Part shown: piece by piece, positions 9,219-17,576 of the stretch
Layout: every line of letters starts with the position of its first letter
Position numbering within the stretch: the first letter of the stretch is position 1
Origin: Streptomyces sp. NBC_00425
GTDB lineage: Bacteria; Actinomycetota; Actinomycetes; Streptomycetales; Streptomycetaceae
Length of the DNA stretch: 64,000 nucleotides
Assembly (NCBI RefSeq): GCF_036030735.1
Contig: NZ_CP107928.1
Span: 7,316,001 to 7,380,000 of the forward strand
Direction of reading: 5' to 3'
Translations under genes and position numbers: made by a program
The notes under the pieces: model-generated
Seen by the model: only the letters and a program-made list of their open reading frames with translations
What the model was told of the DNA's origin: nothing
Database searches by the model: none

Positions 9219-9535
9219 TGGCCTACCTACGCGCCTGTGGACTGAGCGAGCTGGAGGAGGACACCCCGAAGCGGGTGGAGCTCGACGGCACGCCGGTCTC
9301 GGTCGTCCGTACCGAGGGGGAGGTGTTCGCCGTTCACGACATCTGCTCCCACGCGAACGTCTCGCTCTCCGAGGGCGAGGTGGAGGACTGTCAGATCGAG
9401 TGCTGGCTGCACGGTTCCTCGTTCGACCTGCGCACCGGCAAACCGTCCGGCCTTCCCGCGACGCGACCCGTCCCCGTATACCCCGTAAAGATCGAAGGGG
9501 ACGACGTGCTCGTCTCCCTCACCCAGGAGTCCTGA
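9218..9535 (+). CDS. Rieske-type [2Fe-2S] ferredoxin in the suf operon
   Basis: A 105-residue soluble Rieske protein. The two cluster-binding boxes are CSHANV and CWLHGSSF, giving the CxH...CxxH ligand set. It resembles the ferredoxin component of non-haem iron oxygenases, but no oxygenase is encoded nearby. Its start codon overlaps the sufD stop and sufC starts eight bases after its stop, so it belongs to the suf operon. Actinobacterial suf operons often carry such a gene. A role as electron donor in cluster assembly is an inference. Confidence 0.95.
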   Translation: MAYLRACGLSELEEDTPKRVELDGTPVSVVRTEGEVFAVHDICSHANVSLSEGEVEDCQIECWLHGSSFDLRTGKPSGLPATRPVPVYPVKIEGDDVLVSLTQES

Positions 9536-9542
9536 GGCACCC

Positions 9543-10307
9543 ATGGCAACGCTTGAAATCCGAGACCTGCACGTCACCGTCGAGGCCGACAACGCCACGA
9601 AGGAGATCCTCAAGGGCGTCGACCTCACCGTGAAGCAGGGCGAGACGCACGCCATCATGGGCCCCAACGGCTCCGGCAAGTCGACGCTCGCCTACTCGCT
9701 CGCGGGTCACCCGAAGTACACGATCACCGGCGGCACCGTCACCCTCGACGGCGAGGACGTCCTGGAGATGTCCGTCGACGAGCGCGCCCGCGCCGGCCTG
9801 TTCCTCGCGATGCAGTACCCGGTCGAGGTCCCCGGTGTCTCCGTGTCGAACTTCCTGCGCACCTCCGCCACCGCGATCCGCGGCGAGGCCCCCAAGCTCC
9901 GTCTGTGGGTCAAGGAGGTCAAGGAGGCCATGCAGCGCCTCAACATGGACACCTCCTTCGCCGAGCGCAACGTCAACGAGGGCTTCTCCGGCGGTGAGAA
10001 GAAGCGCCACGAGATCCTCCAGCTGGAGCTGCTGCGGCCGAAGGTCGCGATCCTCGACGAGACGGACTCCGGTCTGGACGTCGACGCCCTGCGCATCGTC
10101 TCCGAGGGCGTCAACCGCGTCCGCGAGACCGGCGAGGTCGGCACCCTGCTGATCACGCACTACACGCGCATCCTGCGCTACATCAAGCCCGACTTCGTCC
10201 ACGTCTTCTCGGCCGGCCGCATCGTCGAGTCCGGCGGCGCCGAGCTCGCCGACAAGCTGGAGAACGAGGGCTACGAGGCATACACGAAGGGTGGCGTATC
10301 CGCGTGA
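9543..10307 (+). CDS. sufC: Fe-S assembly ATPase SufC
   Basis: A 254-residue ABC-type ATPase that powers the SufBC2D scaffold; it is cytosolic and not a transporter. Walker A is GPNGSGKST, the signature FSGGEKKRHEILQLELL, and Walker B VAILDETDSGLDVDAL. The signature with EKKR and the DETDSGLD form are diagnostic of SufC. The start ATG lies eight bases after the Rieske stop. Its stop overlaps the GTG of sufS by four bases, giving translational coupling. Confidence 0.98.
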   Translation: MATLEIRDLHVTVEADNATKEILKGVDLTVKQGETHAIMGPNGSGKSTLAYSLAGHPKYTITGGTVTLDGEDVLEMSVDERARAGLFLAMQYPVEVPGVSVSNFLRTSATAIRGEAPKLRLWVKEVKEAMQRLNMDTSFAERNVNEGFSGGEKKRHEILQLELLRPKVAILDETDSGLDVDALRIVSEGVNRVRETGEVGTLLITHYTRILRYIKPDFVHVFSAGRIVESGGAELADKLENEGYEAYTKGGVSA

Positions 10308-11560
10308 CACAGCTGCCGGGCCTCCTCGACGTCGAGGCGATCCGCAAGGACTTCCCCATCCTGGATCGACAGATCCACGACGGCAAGAAGCTCGTGTACC
10401 TGGACAACGCGGCGACCTCGCAGAAGCCGCGCCAGGTGCTGGACGCTCTCAGTGACTACTACGAGCGCTACAACGCCAACGTCCACCGCGGTGTGCATGT
10501 GCTCGCCGAGGAGGCCACGGCGCTGTACGAGGGCGCGCGCGACAAGGTCGCCGCGTTCGTGAACGCGCCGAGCCGCGACGAGGTGATCTTCACCAAGAAC
10601 GCCTCCGAGTCGCTCAACCTCGTGGCCAACATGCTCGGCTGGGCCGACGAGCCCTACCGGGTCGACCACGAGACCGAGATCGTCATCACCGAGATGGAGC
10701 ACCACTCCAACATCGTGCCGTGGCAGCTGCTGGCGCAGCGCACGGGCGCGAAGCTGAAGTGGTTCGGCCTGACCGACGACGGCCGGCTCGACCTCTCGAA
10801 CATCGACGAGATCATCACCGAGAAGACGAAGATCGTCTCCTTCGTGCTGGTGTCGAACATCCTCGGCACGGTCAACCCCGTCGAGGCGATAGTGCGCCGC
10901 GCGCAGGAGGTCGGCGCGCTGGTGTGCATCGACGCCTCGCAGGCCGCGCCGCACATGCCGATGGACGTGCAGGCCCTCCAGGCCGACTTCGTGGCCTTCA
11001 CCGGCCACAAGATGTGCGGCCCGACCGGCATCGGCGTCCTCTGGGGCCGCCAGGAGCTGCTCGAGGACCTGCCCCCGTTCCTCGGCGGCGGCGAGATGAT
11101 CGAGACCGTGTCGATGCACTCGTCGACGTACGCCCCGGCGCCGCACAAGTTCGAGGCGGGCACCCCGCCGATCGCGCAGGCGGTCGGTCTGGGCGCGGCC
11201 GTCGACTACCTGTCCGCGATCGGCATGGACAAGATCCTCGCCCATGAGCACGCGCTCACCGAGTACGCGGTGCGCAGGCTCGGCGACGTCCCCGGCCTGC
11301 GGATCATCGGCCCGACGACGGCCGAGGACCGGGGCGCGGCGATCTCCTTCACGCTCGGCGACATCCACCCGCACGACGTGGGCCAGGTGCTCGACGAGCA
11401 GGGCATCGCGGTCCGGGTGGGCCACCACTGCGCCCGTCCCGTCTGCCTGCGCTACGGAATTCCCGCGACCACACGAGCGTCGTTCTATCTGTACTCCACG
11501 ACGGCCGAGATCGACGCCCTGGTCGACGGTCTGGAGCACGTACGGAACTTCTTCGGCTGA
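10304..11560 (+). CDS. sufS: Cysteine desulfurase SufS
   Basis: A 418-residue PLP enzyme of the group II cysteine desulfurase/selenocysteine lyase class, which removes sulfur from cysteine and passes it to SufU. The PLP lysine is K236 in FTGHKMCGPTG; the persulfide cysteine is C376 in RVGHHCARPVC. The segment EMEHHSNIVPWQ carries the conserved double His. The GTG start at 10304 overlaps the sufC stop. SufU, its usual Gram-positive sulfur acceptor, is encoded next, 19 bases downstream. Confidence 0.98.
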   Translation: MTQLPGLLDVEAIRKDFPILDRQIHDGKKLVYLDNAATSQKPRQVLDALSDYYERYNANVHRGVHVLAEEATALYEGARDKVAAFVNAPSRDEVIFTKNASESLNLVANMLGWADEPYRVDHETEIVITEMEHHSNIVPWQLLAQRTGAKLKWFGLTDDGRLDLSNIDEIITEKTKIVSFVLVSNILGTVNPVEAIVRRAQEVGALVCIDASQAAPHMPMDVQALQADFVAFTGHKMCGPTGIGVLWGRQELLEDLPPFLGGGEMIETVSMHSSTYAPAPHKFEAGTPPIAQAVGLGAAVDYLSAIGMDKILAHEHALTEYAVRRLGDVPGLRIIGPTTAEDRGAAISFTLGDIHPHDVGQVLDEQGIAVRVGHHCARPVCLRYGIPATTRASFYLYSTTAEIDALVDGLEHVRNFFG

Positions 11561-11579
11561 GGGGTTGGCGAGCGAGCGC

Positions 11580-12050
11580 ATGAAGCTGGACTCGATGTAC
11601 CAGGACGTCATCCTGGACCACTACAAGCACCCGCACGGGCGTGGTCTGCGCGATGGCGACGCCGAGGTGCACCACGTGAACCCGACGTGCGGCGACGAGA
11701 TCACCCTGCGGGTGAAGTACGACGGCACGAGGATCGAGGACGTCAGTTACGAGGGCCAGGGCTGTTCCATCAGCCAGGCCAGCGCGTCCGTGCTGAACGA
11801 CCTGCTGGTCGGCAAGGACCTGGCCGACGCGCAGAAGATCCAGGAGACCTTCCTGGAGCTGATGCAGTCCAAGGGGAAGATCGAGCCCGACGACGCGATG
11901 GAGGAGGTGCTGGAGGACGCGGTCGCGTTCGCCGGCGTCTCCAAGTACCCGGCCCGGGTCAAGTGCGCCCTCCTCAGCTGGATGGCGTGGAAGGACGCGA
12001 CGGCCCAGGCGCTGGGCGCCGACGCCGACGTCGAAAGGAAGACGGCATGA
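11580..12050 (+). CDS. sufU: Sulfur acceptor/scaffold protein SufU
   Basis: A 156-residue zinc-binding protein that accepts persulfide sulfur from SufS. The three cysteine ligands and the Asp are visible: NPTCGDEI, GQGCSISQAS and VKCALLSW. It begins MKLDSMYQDVILDHYKHPH, the family's usual N terminus, so the ATG at 11580 is firm. Compared with IscU it has the insertion characteristic of SufU between the second and third cysteine. Its stop overlaps the start of the next gene (ATGA). Confidence 0.97.
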   Translation: MKLDSMYQDVILDHYKHPHGRGLRDGDAEVHHVNPTCGDEITLRVKYDGTRIEDVSYEGQGCSISQASASVLNDLLVGKDLADAQKIQETFLELMQSKGKIEPDDAMEEVLEDAVAFAGVSKYPARVKCALLSWMAWKDATAQALGADADVERKTA

Positions 12051-12379
12051 GCGAGACCCTGGAGATGAAGCCGGCCTCCGAGGAGGAGGTCCGCGAGGCC
12101 CTGTACGACGTGGTCGACCCGGAACTGGGCATCGACGTCGTCAACCTCGGACTCATCTACGGCATCCACATCGACGACGCGAACATCGCGACGATCGACA
12201 TGACCCTGACCTCCGCGGCCTGCCCGCTGACGGACGTCATCGAGGACCAGGCCAAGTCCGCCACGGACGGCATCGTCAACGAGCTGCGCATCAACTGGGT
12301 CTGGATGCCCCCGTGGGGCCCCGACAAGATCACCGACGACGGCCGCGAGCAGCTGCGCGCGCTCGGCTTCAACGTCTGA
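12047..12379 (+). CDS. sufT: Metal-sulfur cluster assembly factor (MIP18/SufT family)
   Basis: A 110-residue DUF59 protein. Typical segments are DPELGIDVVNLGLIYG and the Cys-containing loop TSAACPLTD, which is the conserved reactive or cluster-contact cysteine of the family. Relatives include SufT of Gram-positive bacteria and PaaD-like factors that mature Fe-S proteins. It is translationally coupled to sufU and is the last gene before a strong terminator, so it closes the suf operon. Confidence 0.95.
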   Translation: MSETLEMKPASEEEVREALYDVVDPELGIDVVNLGLIYGIHIDDANIATIDMTLTSAACPLTDVIEDQAKSATDGIVNELRINWVWMPPWGPDKITDDGREQLRALGFNV

Positions 12380-12418
12380 GGCTGCAACGTCCGAGAGCCC
12401 CTGCGCACTCGGTGTGCG

Positions 12419-12455
12419 AAAGCGGCGGCGCCCCGACCGGGGCGCCGCCGCTTTT
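12419..12455 (+). terminator. Rho-independent terminator of the suf operon
   Basis: A 16-bp stem: AAAGCGGCGGCGCCCC at 12419-12434 pairs with its complement at 12439-12454 around the loop GACC, and T residues follow. It lies 39 bases after the sufT stop and also faces the end of the convergent AbfB gene. Confidence 0.9.
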
Positions 12456-12488
12456 CCGTGTGCGTCCGTGCTGCACCGGCACCGGGAC

Positions 12489-13331
12489 TCAGCCCAGCGG
12501 GCTCACCAGCCGGAAGGAGAAGTCGGCCCGGTTCGTCGTGTTGTAGCCCCACGGGTCCAGGCGCAGCCCGAAGTCCTTGTGGCGCAGCGCGTAGTTGGGG
12601 TAGTTCACCGACTGCAGCAGTACCGCGCCCGGCTCCCCCGAGTAGCCGGGGCAGAAGGTGGCGTCCTGCCGGAACAGCGAGGAGCCGTCGTTGTAGTCGG
12701 CGCGCAGGACGAAGTTGCGGTGGCGCAGGTACCGGCCGTCGTGCGTCGCGAACGAGATGCAGGAGCTGTCGGACAGCCCGCTGACCACGTGGAAGGTGGA
12801 GTCCTCGCGGGACTCCGAGCCGCGCGGCGCGTCGAGCTTCACCAGCGAACCGCTCACGTGCCAGTAGCGGTCGGGGTAGTTGACCGCCTGTACTGACCGT
12901 TCGTCACCGGAGGCCGGCGGGCCGGACGGCTTCCCGGGCGCGTGCGCCGAGGGGGCGGCCGAGACGCCCGGCGAGGAACTGCCCTGCGGCCGTGGGGAGG
13001 AGGACGCCTCCGGCGAGGCCGACGCCGAGGGGGACGCGGACGTGTGCTTCTTCCCCGTCGGTGTCGGGGACCCGCTGGCGGAGGGCGAGGCGAAGGAGAT
13101 GAGGCCGCCGGCCGTCTCGTCGTCCGACAGCGTCTGCTGCCGGCCGGCCTCGGACTTCTGTTCAACGGGCCTGTCGTTCAAGGCGATCGCGGTCACGCAC
13201 GCCAGGACGGTGGCGACGGCGAGGCCGCCGGCCAACCACAGGCGCCGCGTTCCGGGGGCCCGGGAGGTGTCCGGGGCCCAGCCGTTCTCCCAGGGTTGCT
13301 CCTGGGACGGCCGGGACTTGTCTTCTGGCAT
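12489..13331 (-). CDS. Membrane-anchored AbfB (arabinofuranose-binding) domain protein
   Basis: A 280-residue protein in three parts: a cytosolic N terminus (about 1-30), one transmembrane helix (LWLAGGLAVATVLACVTAIAL, about 31-51), then a Ser/Pro/Ala-rich linker with SPSAS-type repeats to about residue 140, and a C-terminal AbfB/CBM42-like beta-trefoil. The trefoil shows repeats around SVQAVNYPDRYWHV, FATHDGRYLRHRNFVL and SVNYPNYALRHKDFGLRL. Such domains bind arabinofuranose side chains. Start ATG at 13331 is preceded by GGAGGAAC. There is no catalytic domain, so a surface-display or binding role is inferred. LacI-type half-sites lie upstream. Confidence 0.88.
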   Translation of the reverse strand: MPEDKSRPSQEQPWENGWAPDTSRAPGTRRLWLAGGLAVATVLACVTAIALNDRPVEQKSEAGRQQTLSDDETAGGLISFASPSASGSPTPTGKKHTSASPSASASPEASSSPRPQGSSSPGVSAAPSAHAPGKPSGPPASGDERSVQAVNYPDRYWHVSGSLVKLDAPRGSESREDSTFHVVSGLSDSSCISFATHDGRYLRHRNFVLRADYNDGSSLFRQDATFCPGYSGEPGAVLLQSVNYPNYALRHKDFGLRLDPWGYNTTNRADFSFRLVSPLG

Positions 13332-13425
13332 GCGCTGTTCCTCCAGCGGCGTCCCGGCTGCAAGAGCCGGTGAGTGAACGGTGAAACAGTAGTGGAAGCT
13401 GTGGCTCGCGTTCATCCGTTTGGGC

Positions 13426-13450
13426 GAGCGCTTTCCATAACGCTTTCGAA
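13426..13450 (-). promoter_or_regulatory. LacI-type half-sites upstream of the AbfB gene
   Basis: Read on the minus strand, GAAAGCG occurs twice (from 13448 and 13436 downwards), the second extending into the palindrome AGCGCT at 13427-13432. This is the core of LacI-family sugar repressor sites. It lies about 100 bases before the AbfB start. Regulator not identified. Confidence 0.4.
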
Positions 13451-13489
13451 TCTCCCGCCACTTGGGCGCGAGCGGCGGGCGTCCGGTGC

Positions 13490-13654
13490 GCCGGTGTGTG
13501 CCGATGTGCGTGCGGATGCGTGCCGATGCCTGCCGTTGTGCGTACCGGGGCGTACGCACGGGTGCGCACCCATGTGTACGGGGCGGGCGTCGGCGGGGAC
13601 GGTTGCGCGCATCCATGTGTACGTGCGTACGCATCGTTGTGTACGCTTGTACGC
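13490..13654 (+). repeat. Repeat-rich control region before the SMR/TetR pair
   Basis: Dense symmetric repeats: GTGCGTAC (13538-13545) and its exact inverse GTACGCAC (13552-13559) with six bases between; the palindrome GGGTGCGCACCC (13560-13571); CCATGTGTACG twice (about 13570 and 13613); the palindrome TGCGTACGCA (13624-13633); and GTACGC twice just before the ATG. The GTGCCGATG-type words from about 13500 add short direct repeats. Likely operators of the adjacent TetR regulator (inference). Confidence 0.65.
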
Positions 13655-13975
13655 ATGGGATACCTGACACTCGCCGGCGCCATCGCCGCCGAGGTGGCCG
13701 CGACGACGGCCATGAAGTACAGCGAGGGCTTCAGCAAGCTCTGGCCCGCGCTGCTGACGGCCGTCGGCTACCTGCTGTCCTTCCTCCTCCTCGCGCAGAC
13801 GCTGAAGACCGTCGGGATCGGCACCGCCTACGCGATCTGGGCCGGGGCCGGCACCGCGGCCATCGCCCTCATCGGGCTCGTCCTGTTCGGGGAGGCCCTG
13901 ACGCCCGTCAAGATCGCGGGAGTTCTGCTGATCGTCGGGGGAGTGGTCCTGCTGAACCTGGGCGGTGCGCACTGA
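13655..13975 (+). CDS. Small multidrug resistance (SMR) efflux protein
   Basis: A 106-residue inner-membrane protein with four hydrophobic helices, the exact size of the EmrE/QacE family. The membrane-embedded glutamate essential for proton/drug antiport is E13 in GAIAAEVAATTAMK; TAYAIWAGAGTAAIALIGLVLFGE and IAGVLLIVGGVVLLNL are the third and fourth helices. The ATG at 13655 has no Shine-Dalgarno sequence and lies directly after a GTACGC repeat, so the mRNA may be leaderless. Its stop overlaps the start of the TetR gene by one base. It probably exports cationic compounds and is controlled by that regulator. Confidence 0.94.
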   Translation: MGYLTLAGAIAAEVAATTAMKYSEGFSKLWPALLTAVGYLLSFLLLAQTLKTVGIGTAYAIWAGAGTAAIALIGLVLFGEALTPVKIAGVLLIVGGVVLLNLGGAH

Positions 13976-14538
13976 TGGCCCGCCGCTACGATCCCGAGCG
14001 GCGCCAGCGGATCATCGACGCGGCGATCCGGGTCGTCGGGGCGAAGGGGCTGGCCGGCCTGAGCCACCGCTCGGTCGCGGCCGAGGCCGACGTCCCGCTC
14101 GGCTCCACGACGTACCACTTCGCCACCCTCGACGAGCTGATGACCGCCGCCCTGCGGCAGGCCAGCGAGGGTTTCGCCAAAGCGGTCGCGGCGCACGGCG
14201 GACTGACGGACGCCCGCGTCGACCTGCCGACGGAACTGGCCGGACTGCTCGGCGAGTGGCTGGCCGGCGACCGCACCGGCGTCGAGCTGGAGTACGAGCT
14301 CTACCTGGCCGCCCTGCGCCGCCCGGCGCTGCGCCCCGTCGCCGCGGAGTGGGCCGAGGACCTCGCCGCTCTGCTCGCCCGCCGTACCGACCCCCGCACC
14401 GCGCGGGCCCTGGTCGCGCTGATGGACGGCATCTGCCTCCAGGTCCTGCTGACGGACTCCCCCTATGACGAGGAGTACACCCGGGAGGTCCTGGCCCGGC
14501 TGCTCGTCCCCGCTCGTCCGGGCGCCGCACGCCGCTGA
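13975..14538 (+). CDS. TetR family regulator coupled to the SMR gene
   Basis: A 187-residue TetR-type protein. The helix-turn-helix lies at about residues 25-46 (GLSHRSVAAEADVPLGSTTYHF), with the usual TTYHF ending of the recognition region. The C-terminal ligand domain is helical. The start shares a base with the SMR stop (TGATG), so both are on one transcript; the protein is expected to act on the repeat-rich region at 13490-13654. Ligand unknown. Confidence 0.93.
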   Translation: MARRYDPERRQRIIDAAIRVVGAKGLAGLSHRSVAAEADVPLGSTTYHFATLDELMTAALRQASEGFAKAVAAHGGLTDARVDLPTELAGLLGEWLAGDRTGVELEYELYLAALRRPALRPVAAEWAEDLAALLARRTDPRTARALVALMDGICLQVLLTDSPYDEEYTREVLARLLVPARPGAARR

Positions 14539-14596
14539 ACACCGTCCCGTCCCGTGGCGGGCCCGGTCCCGGCGGGCCGGCGCGCCCGGCGCTTCC

Positions 14597-15481
14597 TCAC
14601 CGGGCTACGAGGTCGCGCACCGCCTCCAGGGCCGCCGCCACGCTGCCCGCGATGTCCGTGACCGGGTACTGCACATGGCGCACGACCCGTTCCCGGTCGA
14701 CGATCAGGGTCAGCCGCTTCAGCCGGCTCGCCCCGGCGGCCCGGAACGTCGGCAGGCGCAGGGCGCTGATCAGCGTCAGGTCCGCGTCGGAGAGGAGCGG
14801 GAAGCCGAGCCGCTCCATCTCGGCGAACGCCCGCTGCTCGTCCGGACGTTGGGTGGAGACCCCGTGCACCGCGGCGCCCGCCGCGCGGAACCCGGCCAGA
14901 CGGTCGCGGTAGGTGCGCGACTCCAGGGTGCAGCCCGACGTGCCCGGGATGTCGGTCCAGCCCGGCGGATAGCCGTCGGGGCGGGCGTAGGCGCCGGGAA
15001 AGCAGTAGAGAACGGTGCAGGAGGCGTCGTCCGGCACCGGATCGCGCGGAGTCCCCCGGTCGTCGACCAGCCGGAGCGCGGGAAGCCGTGCGCCCACGAG
15101 GGCGTGCACACGCCGCGCCTCGGCGGACGTCTCCTCGGCCGTGGCCGTGGCGCTGCCGTCGCCGAGGATCCAGGTGTCGCCCCAGTCCTGGAGGGCGACC
15201 AGGACCGGCAGCAGGGCCCGGCCGCGCGGAGTGAGCCGGTACTCGTACCGCGGCGGGCGGTCCTGGTACGGCACCCGGCTGAGCACGTCCGCCTCGACCA
15301 GCAGGCGCAGCCGCTCCGTCAACACCTTCCGGGACAGGCCGAGTTCGCGCTGGAGCTCGTCGAACCGGTGCACGCCGCGCGCGGTGTCCCGGACGATCAG
15401 CAGGGTCCACCAGTCCCCGACGACGTCCAGGGACTGCGCGATGGCGCAGCCGGAGTCCTCCAGACTCGTCCTGCGCGCCAT
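14597..15481 (-). CDS. HxlR-type regulator fused to a peroxiredoxin-like domain
   Basis: A 294-residue fusion. Residues 1-105 are an HxlR winged helix (CAIAQSLDVVGDWWTLLIVRD, then ELGLSRKVLTERLRLL and the wing YEYRLTPRGRALLPVL), with a cysteine at position 12 as in redox-sensing HxlR proteins. Residues about 130-294 resemble AhpC/TSA (BCP/PrxQ) proteins: GTSGCTLESRTYRDRL carries the likely peroxidatic C184, followed by VHGVSTQRPDEQRAFAEM and FPLLSDADL. Start ATG at 15481 follows GGAGG. This suggests a one-protein peroxide sensor or a regulated peroxidase; both are inferences. It is convergent with the TetR gene. Confidence 0.88.
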   Translation of the reverse strand: MARRTSLEDSGCAIAQSLDVVGDWWTLLIVRDTARGVHRFDELQRELGLSRKVLTERLRLLVEADVLSRVPYQDRPPRYEYRLTPRGRALLPVLVALQDWGDTWILGDGSATATAEETSAEARRVHALVGARLPALRLVDDRGTPRDPVPDDASCTVLYCFPGAYARPDGYPPGWTDIPGTSGCTLESRTYRDRLAGFRAAGAAVHGVSTQRPDEQRAFAEMERLGFPLLSDADLTLISALRLPTFRAAGASRLKRLTLIVDRERVVRHVQYPVTDIAGSVAAALEAVRDLVAR

Positions 15482-15678
15482 GTGCCCCGCCCTCCTTCTC
15501 CCGGCCGTCCCCGGCTCGCCGGGCTGCTCCCGGCCCTCTCGCAGAGGTGGCAGCGGCCATGCTGACACAGTTGGTTCCCAAGGGGAACTCAGCAGGCGGG
15601 CGGGGTCCCGCGGCCCGCCTCCTGAGACACCGCTGTGCGGGTTGGCCTCTGCGGCCCCCCGCCGGTTAGGTTGCCCGT

Positions 15679-16668
15679 ATGACCGACACGACTGCTCCTC
15701 GCACCACCGGCGCCGCGGCCACCGGCCTCGCCACGATCGCCGCCGACGGCACTGTTCTCGACACCTGGTTCCCCGCGCCCGCGCTCGTCGCCGAGCCGGG
15801 CCCGTCCGGCACCGAGCGGCTGTCCGCCGGCCAGGCCGTGGAGCTCCTCGGCGAGGCCGCCGCGAAGGCGATCGGCCCGGACGCCCGCCGGGGCGTCGAG
15901 GTGGTCGCGGTCCGCACGGTCATCGCCTCCCTCGACGACAAGCCGCTCGACGCGCACGACGTCTACCTGCGTCTGCACCTGCTCTCCCACCGGCTGGTCA
16001 AGCCGCACGGGCAGAGCCTGGACGGCATGTTCGGCCACCTCGCCAACGTCGCCTGGACCTCGCTCGGCCCGGTCGCCGTCGACGACGTCGAGAAGGTCCG
16101 ACTGAACGCCCGCGCCGAGGGACTGCACCTCCAGGTCACGTCCATCGACAAGTTCCCGCGTATGACGGACTACGTCGCCCCGAAGGGCGTCCGCATCGCC
16201 GACGCCGACCGGGTCCGCCTCGGCGCGCACCTCGCCGAGGGCACCACGGTCATGCACGAGGGCTTCGTCAACTTCAACGCCGGCACCCTCGGCACCTCGA
16301 TGGTCGAGGGCCGCATCTCCGCGGGCGTCATCGTCGGCGACGGCTCCGACATCGGCGGCGGCGCGTCCACCATGGGCACGCTGTCCGGCGGCGGCAATGT
16401 GATCATCTCCATCGGCGAGCGCTGCCTCATCGGCGCGGAGGCGGGCGTCGGCATCGCCCTCGGCGACGAGTGCGTCGTCGAGGCCGGCCTCTACGTCACC
16501 GCCGGCACCCGCGTCACCATGCCCGACGGCCAGATCGTCAAGGCCCGCGAGCTCTCCGGCGCCTCGAACATCCTCTTCCGCCGCAACTCGGTCACCGGCG
16601 CGGTCGAGGCCCGCCCGAACAACGCGGTCTGGGGCGGCCTGAACGAGATCCTCCACAGCCACAACTGA
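15679..16668 (+). CDS. dapD: Tetrahydrodipicolinate N-succinyltransferase
   Basis: A 329-residue acyltransferase of lysine and meso-diaminopimelate synthesis, which puts succinyl on tetrahydrodipicolinate. The C-terminal half is a left-handed beta-helix of hexapeptides ([20 protein letters not shown], then [15 protein letters not shown] and [19 protein letters not shown]). This long form with the SGGG stretch is the actinobacterial DapD. Start ATG at 15679 follows a short leader without a strong ribosome site. A hairpin follows the stop. dapA-like and dapD genes lie within 1.2 kb but on opposite strands. Confidence 0.96.
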   Translation: MTDTTAPRTTGAAATGLATIAADGTVLDTWFPAPALVAEPGPSGTERLSAGQAVELLGEAAAKAIGPDARRGVEVVAVRTVIASLDDKPLDAHDVYLRLHLLSHRLVKPHGQSLDGMFGHLANVAWTSLGPVAVDDVEKVRLNARAEGLHLQVTSIDKFPRMTDYVAPKGVRIADADRVRLGAHLAEGTTVMHEGFVNFNAGTLGTSMVEGRISAGVIVGDGSDIGGGASTMGTLSGGGNVIISIGERCLIGAEAGVGIALGDECVVEAGLYVTAGTRVTMPDGQIVKARELSGASNILFRRNSVTGAVEARPNNAVWGGLNEILHSHN

Positions 16669-16704
16669 TCACCGCGGTCGCGGCCCGCGGCCGCCCCGCG
16701 GTGA
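16669..16704 (+). terminator. Hairpin after dapD
   Basis: TCACCGCGG (16669-16677) pairs with CCGCGGTGA (16696-16704); the 18-base loop is itself GC-rich and can fold. No T-tract. It lies at the end of dapD and also faces the end of the small minus-strand gene. Confidence 0.55.
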
Positions 16705-16729
16705 CGCCTGGGACGTGGGCGTCGTCGGC

Positions 16730-16993
16730 TCATTCGTCCTGGCGGGTCGTGGCGCATGTGTCCGTGGGCGCGTTCGTGGTGTCGTCGGCGGCTGCCGCCC
16801 CGGCGTGCGCCGGGGCGGGTGCGTCGGCAGCGGCGCTCGCGGACGCCCGCCGTGCGCGCTGTGCCCGCAGTGCCGCCCTCGCGGTGGCGGCATCCCGCTG
16901 CACCCGCTCCGTCAGCAGGCGTGTCCGAGCCTCGCGCTCCGCGCCGGGCAGGCCGGTGAGGCCGAGCCTGGCGTCACGTTCCTCCTGGGACAC
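16730..16993 (-). CDS. Small Ala/Arg-rich hypothetical protein, 87 aa
   Basis: A short frame starting at GTG 16993 behind an excellent ribosome site (GGGGGAGGAGGGG), beginning MSQEERDARLGLTGLPG. The first half is charged and probably helical; the second half is a low-complexity Ala-rich tail (SASAAADAPAPAHAGAAAADD). The start lies 20 bases inside the 3' end of the upstream gene, so the two would be coupled. No known domain. The ribosome site and coupling favour a real gene; the biased composition keeps confidence modest. Confidence 0.5.
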   Translation of the reverse strand: MSQEERDARLGLTGLPGAEREARTRLLTERVQRDAATARAALRAQRARRASASAAADAPAPAHAGAAAADDTTNAPTDTCATTRQDE

Positions 16994-17576
16994 GCCGCCC
17001 CTCCTCCCCCCGGCCGCTTTCGGGCGGTGTCGACGACGGTCCCGGTGCCGCCTGCCGGGGGAGGGCGTCGCCTCCGGTCGGCAGGCCGGCGGCGAACGCG
17101 GCCAGCGCCGTGAAGTCCTCGGCCCGCAGGCCCACGCGGGGGTCGACGTGGTGCAGCAGGGCCGGTCCCGGGTGGTGGGCGGTGACGTACGCCGAGTCGG
17201 CGGACGACTGTTCGTCGTCGACCCAGGCGAACGGTCGGCCTGCCGCGTGCGTGACGATCGACTCCGTCTTCCATTGGACGCCGTCGGACCGGTGGGCGAA
17301 AAGCACCGCGCCGAAGTCGACGTACGGCAGCTCGGGCAGGCCGACCACGGGGGCGATCCAGCGGTTGGCCTCCGCCATCCAGGTCGTGGCCCAGCACAGC
17401 TCGTAGGGGAGACGGAGCAGAGCGGCGCCGTGCTCCGGGTGCAGCCACACCCGCAGGGGGCGCGGCCGGCCCACGGACGCCCTGATCGTCGTATAGCCCG
17501 CAGGTCGCTTCGTCGGGCGCGCGGCATACGGATTGAGGGGACCGTCGACGTCGAGGTAGAGCAGCGGCCGGCTCAT
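16974..17576 (-). CDS. HAD-like hypothetical protein
   Basis: A 200-residue cytosolic protein beginning MSRPLLYLDVDGPLNPYA. The LDVDGPLNP segment matches motif I of the HAD superfamily (nucleophile Asp plus Asp two residues on), and AWVDDEQSSADSAYV resembles motif IV acidic residues. ELCWATTWMAEANRW is a further conserved block seen in actinobacterial proteins of this type. The C-terminal 40 residues are a Pro/Gly-rich tail. It is probably a phosphatase or phosphotransferase; substrate unknown. A small gene overlaps its 3' end. Confidence 0.75.
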   Translation of the reverse strand: MSRPLLYLDVDGPLNPYAARPTKRPAGYTTIRASVGRPRPLRVWLHPEHGAALLRLPYELCWATTWMAEANRWIAPVVGLPELPYVDFGAVLFAHRSDGVQWKTESIVTHAAGRPFAWVDDEQSSADSAYVTAHHPGPALLHHVDPRVGLRAEDFTALAAFAAGLPTGGDALPRQAAPGPSSTPPESGRGEEGRRVPGGT

